This document shows, piece by piece, positions 26,848 through 35,430 of a DNA stretch of 64,000 nucleotides. Where the stretch lies: the NCBI GenBank assembly GCA_017524615.1, contig JAFXVJ010000013.1:49489-113488 (forward strand), read 5' to 3'. Position 1 is the stretch's first letter. Each line of letters starts with the position of its first letter. The position numbers were made by a program, and so were the translations under genes. This stretch comes from Clostridia bacterium (GTDB lineage: Bacteria > Bacillota > Clostridia > Christensenellales > Aristaeellaceae). The notes beneath the pieces were generated by a model. The model ran no database searches and had not been told where the DNA came from. It saw nothing but the letters and a program-made list of their open reading frames with translations.

Positions 26848-27492
26848 TCACTGCATCTTTTCCTGTTTCACCTTATGATCAACGACGTGGCGGCTTTCCA
26901 GCTGCGCGAAAACGTCCTTGGGCTCGATGCCCATTTCCACCATCAGCACCATCACATGATAGCAAAGATCGGCGATTTCAAATATTGTTTCTTCTTTATC
27001 GCCGCCCTTGCCGGCCACGATCACCTCGGTGCACTCCTCCCCCACCTTTTTCAGGATCTTGTCAATGCCCTTCTGGAACAGGTAGGTGGTATAGCTGCCC
27101 TCCTTGGGGGAAGTTTTGCGTCCTTCCAGCAATTGGTACAGCGCTTCCATGGAAAAATCCTGATGATCGGCGCTTTGATATATGGGGTTAAAAAAGCAGC
27201 TTTCGGCCCCCGTATGGCAGGCGGGGCCCTTTTTGATAACCTCTACCACCAGCGCGTCTCCGTCGCAGTCCGCCCGGATGGTGACGATTTCCTGGGTATT
27301 GCCGCTGGTTTCGCCTTTGCGCCACAATTGCTGGCGGGAACGGGAAAAGAAGCAGGTCCGCCCTTCCCGCATGGAGATTTCCAGGGATTCCCGGTTCATG
27401 TACGCCACCGTCAGCACTTGCTTGGAAAAGTAATCCTGTACCACGGCGGGAATGAGGCCGTTTGCGTCAAATTTCAGTTCCTGAATGGTCAT
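26848..27492 (-). CDS. hisIE: Phosphoribosyl-AMP cyclohydrolase / phosphoribosyl-ATP pyrophosphohydrolase
   Basis: Bifunctional enzyme for steps 2 and 3 of histidine synthesis. The HisI half has MNRESLE, FFSRSRQQLWRKGETSGN, ADCDGDA and the metal cysteines in GPACHTGAESCF; the HisE half (from about 115) has KVGEECTEVIVAGKG and the acidic EETIFEIADLCYH. 214 residues, normal for the fusion. Last gene of the operon, 16 bases after hisF. Confidence 0.96.
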   Translation of the reverse strand: MTIQELKFDANGLIPAVVQDYFSKQVLTVAYMNRESLEISMREGRTCFFSRSRQQLWRKGETSGNTQEIVTIRADCDGDALVVEVIKKGPACHTGAESCFFNPIYQSADHQDFSMEALYQLLEGRKTSPKEGSYTTYLFQKGIDKILKKVGEECTEVIVAGKGGDKEETIFEIADLCYHVMVLMVEMGIEPKDVFAQLESRHVVDHKVKQEKMQ

Positions 27493-27508
27493 GTTTCTCT
27501 CTCCTTTT

Positions 27509-28273
27509 TTATCGCAGAATCCGCATGGGGATCCCTGCCCCGGCCAGATATTGCTTCAGATCGGGCAGGGGCACTTCCTTTCTGTGAAAAATGGAAGCTG
27601 CCAGGCCGGCGTCCACCTGGGGCACCGATTCAAACAGCGTTTTGAAATGCTCCATACATCCCGCGCCGCCGGATGCGATGATGGGAATGGACACCGTTTT
27701 TCCCATGGCGGACAGCATTTCCAAGTCAAAGCCCTGCTTGACCCCGTCTGTGTCGATGCTGTTCACCACCAGCTCCCCCGCGCCGCGCTCCTGCCCTTCA
27801 TGTGCCCAGCGCAGGGCGTCGATGCCGGTATCCACCCGGCCGCCCTTGGCAAACACGCGGAAGCTGCCGTCCACCCGTTTCACATCCATGCTCAGCACCA
27901 CGCATTGGTCGCCGTAGCGCCTGGCCGCGCGATCAATGAGGGTGGGATCCGCGATGGCGCCAGAATTGACGCTCACCTTATCCGCTCCGCAGGACAGTAC
28001 CCTTTCAAAATCGCTCACATCATTGATGCCGCCCCCTACCGTCAAGGGGATAAACACCTGGGCGGCGGTGCGCCTTAGGATATCGGTGAAGATGCCCCGC
28101 CCCTCAAAGGAGGCGGTGATATCATAAAACACCAGTTCATCAGCGCCCGTGTCATTATAGTACTTGGCCATTTCCACGGGATCGGCCACATCCTGGATCC
28201 CTTCAAAATTGGTGCCTTTCACCACGCGGCCATTGCGCACATCCAGGCAGGGAATGATCCGCTTGGCAATCAT
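27509..28273 (-). CDS. hisF: Imidazole glycerol phosphate synthase cyclase subunit
   Basis: Pairs with HisH to make imidazole glycerol phosphate and AICAR. 254-residue TIM barrel with IPCLDVRNGRVVKG at the start, catalytic Asp in CLDV and in NSGAIADP, and the phosphate loops VGGGI and ASGGAG. ATGA overlap with hisA. Confidence 0.97.
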   Translation of the reverse strand: MIAKRIIPCLDVRNGRVVKGTNFEGIQDVADPVEMAKYYNDTGADELVFYDITASFEGRGIFTDILRRTAAQVFIPLTVGGGINDVSDFERVLSCGADKVSVNSGAIADPTLIDRAARRYGDQCVVLSMDVKRVDGSFRVFAKGGRVDTGIDALRWAHEGQERGAGELVVNSIDTDGVKQGFDLEMLSAMGKTVSIPIIASGGAGCMEHFKTLFESVPQVDAGLAASIFHRKEVPLPDLKQYLAGAGIPMRILR

Positions 28274-28998
28274 GACGCCGCCCCCTTCCCTGCCGCCGCC
28301 AGCGCCTGACGCAGATCCATCTTGCCCGCGTACAGCGCTTTTCCGATGATTGCGGCGTACATATGCAATTGGGCCAGCGCCTCCACATCAGAAAGGGAGG
28401 TTACCCCGCCGGACGCCACCACGCGCAGACCCGCGATATCGTTCAGCTGCCCGTAGGCTTTCAGGTTGGGACCCGCCAGCATGCCATCCCTTGCGATATC
28501 GGTGTATATCACCGTGTCGATTCCCTGCTCCGGCAGACGGCGTACGAATTCATAGGCGTCCAGATCGGTGAGGGTGCGCCAGCCGTGAATGGCCACCTTG
28601 CCGTCTTTGGCATCCACACCGGCCGCGATGCGGCCTGGAAACAGGCCAGCCAGCTTTTCCAGCAATTCCGGCTGCTCCACGGCAGCGGACCCCACGATCA
28701 CCCGTTCCACCCCGGCGTCCAGATACTTTTTCGCGCTGTCCACGCTGCGGGCGCCGCCGCCCACCTCGATGCGCAGGCCGCTGTACCGGGCCAATGCCTC
28801 AATGACGGGAAAGTTTTTCTGGCCGCCGTCCCTGGCCGCATCCAGATCCACCACATGCAGATATTCCGCACCGGCCGCCAGAAACTCCCGCGCCGCTGCC
28901 AGGGGATCGGCGCCATAGACCGTCATCCGGTCATAGTCGCCCTCCGTCAGGCGCACCACCTGGCCGTCTTTCAGATCAATGGCGGGAAAAATCAGCAT
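28270..28998 (-). CDS. hisA: ProFAR isomerase
   Basis: Amadori isomerase for step 4 of histidine synthesis. 242 residues, HisF-like half-barrel repeats: AIDLKDGQVVRL, VGGGARS, YTDIARDGMLAGPN and ASGGVTS. Three bases after hisH and overlapping hisF by ATGA. Confidence 0.97.
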   Translation of the reverse strand: MLIFPAIDLKDGQVVRLTEGDYDRMTVYGADPLAAAREFLAAGAEYLHVVDLDAARDGGQKNFPVIEALARYSGLRIEVGGGARSVDSAKKYLDAGVERVIVGSAAVEQPELLEKLAGLFPGRIAAGVDAKDGKVAIHGWRTLTDLDAYEFVRRLPEQGIDTVIYTDIARDGMLAGPNLKAYGQLNDIAGLRVVASGGVTSLSDVEALAQLHMYAAIIGKALYAGKMDLRQALAAAGKGAAS

Positions 28999-29001
28999 GC
29001 T

Positions 29002-29610
29002 TCACACCTCCCCGAATGCCCGCAGGATACTGAGCCCCACCGGCCCGCTTTTTTCCGGATGGAACTGCGCGCCAAACACATGGTCCCTTTGCACCAGGCC
29101 CGGCACCTCTACCCCATATTCCGATACGGCCTTTACCGCGCTGCCCGCGCCCTTGGCGTAAAAGGAGTGCACATAATACACGCTGTCCCCTTCCCGAACA
29201 TAGCGGAGCAGCGGGCTTTCTCCAACAAATTTCAGCGTGTTCCATCCGATCTGCGGCACCTTCATCCCGGCGGGCAGATCGTCCTTCAGGGGGCAGATTT
29301 CCCCGTCGATCAGGCCCAAGCCCGGATGCTCGCCGTATTCATAGCTTTTCATGAACAGCAATTGCATTCCCAGACAGATGCCCAGCAGCGGCACGCCCGC
29401 GCGCACGCGACTCAGCAGCGCCTCATCCATCCCCGTGTCGCTGAGCTTTTGCCGGGCGTCTCCGAACGCGCCCACCCCGGGCAGGATCAGTTTATCGGCC
29501 TGAGAAATCACCTGCCGGTCCCGGGTGACCGTATTTTCAATGCCCAGATACGTCAGGGAGTGGCTGAGGGAATATAGATTGCCCACGCCGTAATCAATGA
29601 TTGCGATCAT
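29002..29610 (-). CDS. hisH: Imidazole glycerol phosphate synthase glutaminase subunit
   Basis: Class I glutamine amidotransferase that feeds ammonia to HisF. 202 residues with IDYGVGNLYS, the nucleophile Cys in LLGICLGMQLLF, and the His-Glu pair in FGAQFHPEKSG. Fifteen bases after hisB. Confidence 0.97.
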   Translation of the reverse strand: MIAIIDYGVGNLYSLSHSLTYLGIENTVTRDRQVISQADKLILPGVGAFGDARQKLSDTGMDEALLSRVRAGVPLLGICLGMQLLFMKSYEYGEHPGLGLIDGEICPLKDDLPAGMKVPQIGWNTLKFVGESPLLRYVREGDSVYYVHSFYAKGAGSAVKAVSEYGVEVPGLVQRDHVFGAQFHPEKSGPVGLSILRAFGEV

Positions 29611-29625
29611 ATGCTTCCTCCCGGA

Positions 29626-30213
29626 TCACAGCATGCCCTTGGAAGAAGGGGTTTCCCCTGCCCGCCGCGGATCCTGTGCCGCCGCCTGTCCCAGCGCGCG
29701 GCCCAGGCCCTTGAACACGGACTCGATGATGTGATGAGAATTCGTTCCGGCCATTTGCACAAAATGGACTGCGGCCTTGGCGTTCCGGGTGAAAGCGAGC
29801 AAAAACTCCTCTACTAATTCGGTATCGAAAGCGCCCACCTTTTCCGTGGGGATCGTGACGCGGTATCCCAGGGTATCCCGTCCGCACAGATCCACCGCGC
29901 ACAGCACCAGCGCCTCATCCATCGGCAGCAGGAAATTGCCGTAGCGGACAATGCCCTTCTTATCGCCCAGCGCTTCCGCAAACGCCTGGCCCATGGCGAT
30001 GCCAATATCCTCCACGGAATGATGATCGTCCACCTGCACGTCTCCCCGGCACCGGACGGTCAGATCAAATCCGCTGTGGAAGGAGAGCAGCTCCAGCATA
30101 TGATTCAGGAATCCCACGCCGGTGTCGATATCCGCACGGCCCGCGCCGTCCAGGTTCAGGGTCAGGGCAATGTCCGTTTCCGCGGTTTTTCTTTCCACAT
30201 GTGCTTCTCTCAT
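29626..30213 (-). CDS. hisB: Imidazoleglycerol-phosphate dehydratase
   Basis: Monofunctional dehydratase (195 residues; no phosphatase domain). The manganese-binding His clusters are seen in VDDHHSVEDIGIAMG and GTNSHHIIESVFKGL, with GFLNHMLE near the N-terminus. No histidinol-phosphatase gene is in the operon; the PHP protein just upstream of hisZ is a candidate. ATGA overlap with hisC. Confidence 0.97.
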   Translation of the reverse strand: MREAHVERKTAETDIALTLNLDGAGRADIDTGVGFLNHMLELLSFHSGFDLTVRCRGDVQVDDHHSVEDIGIAMGQAFAEALGDKKGIVRYGNFLLPMDEALVLCAVDLCGRDTLGYRVTIPTEKVGAFDTELVEEFLLAFTRNAKAAVHFVQMAGTNSHHIIESVFKGLGRALGQAAAQDPRRAGETPSSKGML

Positions 30214-31259
30214 TTCAGCAGCTCCTTTGTCACGTCGATCAGCGCTTCCATCTGCGCCTGCGTGCCCACCGTGATGCGGGTAAAATCCCGGATGCGGGGC
30301 AGATCAAAATACCGGATCAGGATATTCCGCTGCCTGAGCCCCTCCTGATACTCTTTCCCAGCGAGCCCCGGCGCGGCGGCAAACAAGAAATTGGTCTTGG
30401 AATCCAGTACCCGGAAGCCCAGGGACAGCAGTTGTTCCCTTGTCCATTCCCGGATGTCCATCACCTTTTGCCGGCAAGCCTCAAAGTATTCCGGCTGCCT
30501 GAGCGCCGCGGCTCCCGCCGCCTGGGTGAGCGTATTGACGTTGTAGGGATGGAAGGAATACCGTACGCGGTTCAGGTCTTCGATCAATTGCTCATGGCCC
30601 ATGGCAAAGCCCAGCCTGGCTCCGGCCAGCTGGCGGGATTTGGAAAAGGTGCGCACCACCAGCACGTTTTCATACTGCGGCACGAAGGCCAGCGCGCTTT
30701 CCGCGCCGAAATCCACGTACGCCTCGTCCACGATCACCACCTGATCGGGATTGCTCTCCACGATCTGCGCCAGTTCCGTCAAGGGCAGCGCCTTTCCGGT
30801 AGGCGCATTGGGATTGGCGATCACGATGCACCAGTCATTGCCCCGATAGTCGCCGGGCCGGATATTGAAATTCTCATCCAGCGCGACGATTTTCGCGTCG
30901 ATGCCGTACAGGTTCGCCCACACGGGATAAAAGCCATAGGTGATATCTGGGAAAACCACGCCTTTTTCGCCGAAGGCCTGAAAAGCGAAGGCCAGCAGCT
31001 CGTCCGATCCGTTGCCGACCGTGATTTGCTTTTTGTCCAGGCCGTAGGTATCCGCAAGCAGCGCGGTCAATTGCGCCGCAGAAAGGTCATTATACAATTG
31101 CAGCGATCCGGCGGCATCCCGGACGGCATCCGCCACCCCGGGGGCAGGCGGAAAGGGGCTTTCATTGGTGTTCAGCTTGATCAGGTTTTGCACTTTGGGC
31201 TGTTCGCCAGGCACATAAGCCTGCAGGGCCTGCAGCCTGTCGTTTAAGAATCTGCTCAT
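30210..31259 (-). CDS. hisC: Histidinol-phosphate aminotransferase
   Basis: PLP-dependent class II aminotransferase of 349 residues. Conserved blocks are KLNTNESPFPP, VGNGSDELL, NPNAPTGKALP, VDEAYVDFG and the Schiff-base lysine region VVRTFSKSRQLAGARLGFAMG. Linked to hisD and hisB by ATGA overlaps. Confidence 0.96.
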   Translation of the reverse strand: MSRFLNDRLQALQAYVPGEQPKVQNLIKLNTNESPFPPAPGVADAVRDAAGSLQLYNDLSAAQLTALLADTYGLDKKQITVGNGSDELLAFAFQAFGEKGVVFPDITYGFYPVWANLYGIDAKIVALDENFNIRPGDYRGNDWCIVIANPNAPTGKALPLTELAQIVESNPDQVVIVDEAYVDFGAESALAFVPQYENVLVVRTFSKSRQLAGARLGFAMGHEQLIEDLNRVRYSFHPYNVNTLTQAAGAAALRQPEYFEACRQKVMDIREWTREQLLSLGFRVLDSKTNFLFAAAPGLAGKEYQEGLRQRNILIRYFDLPRIRDFTRITVGTQAQMEALIDVTKELLK

Positions 31260-32539
31260 ACTGTTTCTCCAAATCGGATGGCTACGGAATTGGCGTGGCC
31301 GTTCAGCTGTTCCCGCATGGCAAAATGCACGATCTGATCCTTGGCCTCGGCCAGCGCTTCCCGGGAATAGTAAATGAACTGGGATTTTTTCACGAAATCA
31401 TCCACGGACAGCGGCGAGGAGAACCGGGCTGTGCCGCTGGTTGGCAGGGTGTGGTTGGGGCCCGCCCAATAATCGCCCAGGGCTTCCGGCGCGTTCCGTC
31501 CCAAAAACACCGAACCCGCGCTTTCCACCCGGCTCAGATACCGGAAAGGATCGTCCACGCAGATTTCCAAATGCTCCGGCGCGATGAGATTCGCAATGCG
31601 GATGCCCTCTTCCAGGTCGCGGGCAACCACGATCTTCCCATTCCTGTCAATGGAAGCGCGGGCGATTTCCTGCCGGGGCAGCGCCTGCAGCTGCCTTTCC
31701 ACTTCCGCCTGCACCTGCTCCGCCAGTTCCCGGCTGTCCGTGACCAGGATGGCGGAGGCCAGTTTATCGTGCTCCGCCTGGGACAGAAGATCCGCCGCCA
31801 CATAAGCGGGATTGCTCTTTCCGTCTGCCAGCACCAGGATCTCGCTGGGCCCGGCGATCATATCAATATCCACCACGCCGTACACCCGGCGTTTGGCTGT
31901 GGCCACATAGATGTTGCCCGGCCCTACGATCTTATCCACGCGGGGCACCGATTCCGTGCCGTAGGCCATGGCCGCGATCGCCTGGGCCCCGCCTGCCTTC
32001 ACGATTTTTGTGACGCCCGCGATTTTCGCCGCGCACAGGATCTCCCGGGCGATCCTTCCATCCTTTCCCGGCGGCGTCGCCATCACGATTTCCCTGACCC
32101 CCGCGATCCTGGGAGGAATGGCGTCCATGAGCACTGTGGAAGAGAGGGGCGCGGTGCCTCCGGGCACATACAGGCCCACCCGCTTGAGGGGGATCACCCG
32201 CTGTCCCATCACCCGGCCCGCTTCCTCGCTGACCACGAAGCTGTTCCGTGCCTGGCGGCGGTGGAATGCCTCGATGTTGTCCCGGGCCATTCTCAGCGTT
32301 TCCAGGAACGCTTCGTCACAGCTGCTGAACGCCTCTTCCATTTCAGCGTCCGTTACCAGCACCGATTCAAGCTCCGCCCCATCGAATTTCCGGGCGTAAT
32401 CCCTGAGCGCCTCATCGCCTTTTGCGCGCACGGCAGCGATGATTTCATCCACCCGTGCTTCGATTTCATTGCCAGCCTGGATGGGCGGCGTTTTAAATTC
32501 TTCCGGATCAAACTGATCCACCGGCATGATTTTCATCAT
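31256..32539 (-). CDS. hisD: Histidinol dehydrogenase
   Basis: Zinc- and NAD-dependent oxidation of histidinol to histidine. 427 residues with RVGLYVPGGTAPLSSTVLM, GGAQAIAAMAYGTESVP, VGPGNIYVATAKRRVYG and PSEILVLAD, plus the zinc-site region WAGPNHTLPT. Two ATG in tandem at the start; the first overlaps the hisG stop. Confidence 0.97.
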   Translation of the reverse strand: MMKIMPVDQFDPEEFKTPPIQAGNEIEARVDEIIAAVRAKGDEALRDYARKFDGAELESVLVTDAEMEEAFSSCDEAFLETLRMARDNIEAFHRRQARNSFVVSEEAGRVMGQRVIPLKRVGLYVPGGTAPLSSTVLMDAIPPRIAGVREIVMATPPGKDGRIAREILCAAKIAGVTKIVKAGGAQAIAAMAYGTESVPRVDKIVGPGNIYVATAKRRVYGVVDIDMIAGPSEILVLADGKSNPAYVAADLLSQAEHDKLASAILVTDSRELAEQVQAEVERQLQALPRQEIARASIDRNGKIVVARDLEEGIRIANLIAPEHLEICVDDPFRYLSRVESAGSVFLGRNAPEALGDYWAGPNHTLPTSGTARFSSPLSVDDFVKKSQFIYYSREALAEAKDQIVHFAMREQLNGHANSVAIRFGETV

Positions 32540-33159
32540 TGAGGCAGCACCTCCATGAGCTTTTCAACAATCGTGGTGATCACATCATTCTTGAATTGAT
32601 AGTTGGCCCGATTGGCGATCAAGCGCGCGCTGACGGGCACGATGGTTTCCAGCACCTTCAAATTGTTTTCCTTCAGCGTCCGGCCCGATTCCACAATATC
32701 CACGATCACGTCGCTCAGGCCCAGGATCGGGGCCAATTCGATGGAGCCGTTCAGCTTAATGATTTCGATTTCACGGTTCAGGGAGGCGTAGTATTTTTTC
32801 GTCACATTGGGAAACTTGGTGGCCACCCGCAGCACCGCCTCCCGGTCCTCCACATAATCGTTTTTCCCGGCCACGGCCAGGCGGCATTTTCCGATGCCCA
32901 AATCCAGCAATTCATATACGTCCGGATTGCCGTCCAGCAAAATATCCTTGCCCACCACGCCCACATCCGCCGCGCCGTATTCCACATAGATGGCCACGTC
33001 AGAGGGCTTCACCAGCAGGTAACGCACCCCGTTTTCCGGGCTTTCCAGCACCAGCCGGCGGTCGTTTTCATAAATAGCGCCGCATTCATACCCGATTTTG
33101 GAAAACAGGGCATATACCTGGTCGCCAAGCCGCCCCTTGGGCAGCGCCACGTTAAGCAT
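32536..33159 (-). CDS. hisG: ATP phosphoribosyltransferase, short form
   Basis: Catalyses the first step of histidine synthesis. Starting at MLNVALPKGRLG (33159, overlapping the hisZ stop by 8 bases) it has 207 residues, the short form that lacks the C-terminal regulatory domain and needs HisZ. VEYGAADVGVVGKD, the phosphoribosyl loop DIVESGRTLKENNL and GLSDVIVD are present. Confidence 0.96.
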   Translation of the reverse strand: MLNVALPKGRLGDQVYALFSKIGYECGAIYENDRRLVLESPENGVRYLLVKPSDVAIYVEYGAADVGVVGKDILLDGNPDVYELLDLGIGKCRLAVAGKNDYVEDREAVLRVATKFPNVTKKYYASLNREIEIIKLNGSIELAPILGLSDVIVDIVESGRTLKENNLKVLETIVPVSARLIANRANYQFKNDVITTIVEKLMEVLPQ

Positions 33160-34282
33160 CTTTCCCCGCCTCCTTGAGCCCGTTTTCATCAAAGGTGTAG
33201 ATGCGCTCAAACCGTTCTTCCTCCGGACGGTGTCGGTCCAGACGCACGCGCAGGCCTTGCTTGCGCATTTCCTCCGCCGCGGTCAGCAGCGCATGCCGAT
33301 CGGCGTCCTGAGTATAGAGGATCAGCGCGTCTATGGGCTTTTGTCCCTGGCCGCGGAACAGCAGGTTCAATTCGTTCAGGTATACCGCAAATCCGATGGC
33401 GTCCAGCGCCTTTCCGAATTTCTTGAGCAGATTGCCGTAATATCCGCCGGTGAGCACCGCCCGGGGCACGCCTTCCACATAGCCCTGGAAAATGATGCCG
33501 CCGTAGTAATCGCTGTCGCTGACCAGGGAAAAATCGAGCGTCATATCGCCCGCGCAGCCGCGGTCCAGCAGCAGACCGTATACCGCGCGCAGTTCATCCA
33601 GCGCCTCGGTCATGCCCTGATTGATGGCGATCTTCGCGGCTTCCTCCAACGTCTGCTCAAACGGGCCGCACAGCGCCGCCGCCGTCAGCAGCAGGCCAAC
33701 CGCCGCTTCCGCCACATGCGCTTCCCGGAGTCTGGCCTTCATTTCGTGAAGCCGCTTGCCCCGCACGAATTCCAGGATCTCACGGCGAAGCGCTTCGGAA
33801 ATGTTCAGCCCGTCCAGCAGGGAAATCCAGAAGCCGATATGGCTCACCTGCATGCGGTGTCGGTCCGAAATCGCGGATAAGGTGCGCTGTGCCAGCCACA
33901 GCACCTCGAAGGACGCCAGCTGATCCAGGCATCCGATGTATTCCAGCCCCAATTGGCTGATTTCCCGGTAACTGCCGCTTTGCTTATCCAGCCGATACAC
34001 ATTCTCCAAATAATAGAACTTTTCACTGGAGCGCGCCGTGGCATGGGTGTTTTTGGCAATAGACAGCGTCACATCCGGCTTCAAAGCCAGCACGCTGCCA
34101 TCCAGCGCGTTAAAGGTGATGATGTTCTGGCTTTTGAGGAAATTCTTGTTTTCCAGGTACAGCTCGTATTCCTCGAATTTCCCCATGCGGTATTTGCGGT
34201 AGCCGTACTTTTCATACAGCGCCCGCAGCGCCAGCGTGATTTTTTCTTCCCGCCGCAGGATACCCGTCATGCTTTCGTCCAT
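33152..34282 (-). CDS. hisZ: ATP phosphoribosyltransferase regulatory subunit
   Basis: Class II histidyl-tRNA-synthetase-like protein without tRNA charging activity; it forms a hetero-octamer with short HisG and brings histidine feedback. Start 34282 (MDESMTGIL) has GGAGAGAGG upstream; 376 residues. ALKPDVTLSIAK and the LTGGYYGNLLKKFG region match motifs 2 and 3 of the family. First gene of the operon, behind a near-consensus promoter. Confidence 0.92.
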   Translation of the reverse strand: MDESMTGILRREEKITLALRALYEKYGYRKYRMGKFEEYELYLENKNFLKSQNIITFNALDGSVLALKPDVTLSIAKNTHATARSSEKFYYLENVYRLDKQSGSYREISQLGLEYIGCLDQLASFEVLWLAQRTLSAISDRHRMQVSHIGFWISLLDGLNISEALRREILEFVRGKRLHEMKARLREAHVAEAAVGLLLTAAALCGPFEQTLEEAAKIAINQGMTEALDELRAVYGLLLDRGCAGDMTLDFSLVSDSDYYGGIIFQGYVEGVPRAVLTGGYYGNLLKKFGKALDAIGFAVYLNELNLLFRGQGQKPIDALILYTQDADRHALLTAAEEMRKQGLRVRLDRHRPEEERFERIYTFDENGLKEAGKDA

Positions 34283-34326
34283 GGTTTCCTCTCTCCGGCC
34301 CAGGGCCATTCATACTAACGATTGGA

Positions 34327-34355
34327 AGTATAACACCATTTTATCGCTCTGTCAA
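34327..34355 (-). promoter_or_regulatory. Promoter of the his operon
   Basis: Minus strand TTGACA (34350-34355), 17-base spacer, TATACT (34327-34332) with TG one base upstream. The leader to hisZ is about 40 bases, too short for a T-box or a leader-peptide attenuator. Confidence 0.9.
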
Positions 34356-34441
34356 GCTAAAGTGATAGCAAAATAAATCATTAAATTTTCGCCTTTTCTA
34401 AACCGTACATGCGCGTCAGGCAAGCCTCCGCATCAGCGCAA

Positions 34442-35149
34442 TTATTTCGCTTTATGCTTTTGCCTGTACACCACATAGGCCTTTCCGTCGCGAACAAATT
34501 CGCACAGCTGGGCATAGTCCTTCGGCTTTTCCTCAAAACCCACATAGGCCGTGGCGGCGGTGTCCACGCGATGGCTATCTGATCCCGCGGTAATGGGCTT
34601 GCCCTCCCGCAGGGCATATTCATACGCTTGCAGATTATAGACTTCCTCGGAATTGCCTCCGTTAAAGGCTTCGATGGCGTCTACCGGCAGGCCCGGCCGC
34701 TCTATGCCCGCCCGGGCGATATACCCCGCCTGACGGTACGGATGCGCGCGAATAACGATGCCGCCCAAATCATGCACCACCTGGACCAGGTATTCAATGC
34801 TCCATTTATCGCAGTCCTTCAATTCCCTGTACAGGTGTTCCGGCCGGATGCCCAGCAATAAATAATCTTCTCCGTTCCCGCCAAGATGGGTGTATTCCAG
34901 GCCAAAGTAGACCGGGATGCCCATTTCGTCCCCCGCTTCTTTTGCGGCCTGATAGCCCCGCAGGAAGACATTCATTTTTTCATCCCATTCCTCCGGGTCG
35001 TTGGCATAGGAATTGCCGTTGAGGAAATGGTCGGTAATCACCACGCCTGAAAAGCCTTTTTCCCGGTAGGCCGCTACCATGTCCCGGGCCGGGGACTGCC
35101 CGCAGCGGCTGGTTTCCTTGGTATGCATATGCAATTCGTAAAAATACAT
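34442..35149 (-). CDS. PHP-domain phosphoesterase
   Basis: 235-residue metal-dependent hydrolase of the polymerase-and-histidinol-phosphatase superfamily. ELHMHT near the N-terminus, DHF after VVITD, GLEYTH, IRAHPYR and AGSDSHRVDTAA supply the His/Asp/Glu metal ligands. The start at MYFYELHMHT is preferred; ATG 35161 is also possible, and no strong ribosome site is seen for either. It lies just upstream of the his operon on the same strand, and that operon has no histidinol-phosphate phosphatase, so it may be that enzyme; a nucleoside or oligoribonucleotide phosphoesterase is the alternative. Confidence 0.8.
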   Translation of the reverse strand: MYFYELHMHTKETSRCGQSPARDMVAAYREKGFSGVVITDHFLNGNSYANDPEEWDEKMNVFLRGYQAAKEAGDEMGIPVYFGLEYTHLGGNGEDYLLLGIRPEHLYRELKDCDKWSIEYLVQVVHDLGGIVIRAHPYRQAGYIARAGIERPGLPVDAIEAFNGGNSEEVYNLQAYEYALREGKPITAGSDSHRVDTAATAYVGFEEKPKDYAQLCEFVRDGKAYVVYRQKHKAK

Positions 35150-35430
35150 GCTGTCACCCATCCCAGTTTTGTTTGTCGGGAGCATCAAGAGATACCCCGA
35201 ATCTTTCTATTTCAACATGCGCGTGCTTTTTCCTGCCATTTTCCTTGCTTTCCTGTGAAATAATGCTTTTATTCCGGGTCGAAATCCCATTTATGCGTCA
35301 CGATTCCGGTTTTCTTGTGCGTCTGTCATCCCTTATTTCGGAAAATACGGATCAAAAACATCGGAGCGGCAGGAAAAAGCGTGTCATGAAAGAACTATCC
35401 ATTCAGAGAGATACAAGGGAGGCTTTTTGC

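Noticed and set aside
34282-34330. T-box or leader-peptide attenuator ahead of hisZ
   Set aside because: The leader is only about 40 bases and holds no terminator hairpin or His-rich peptide.
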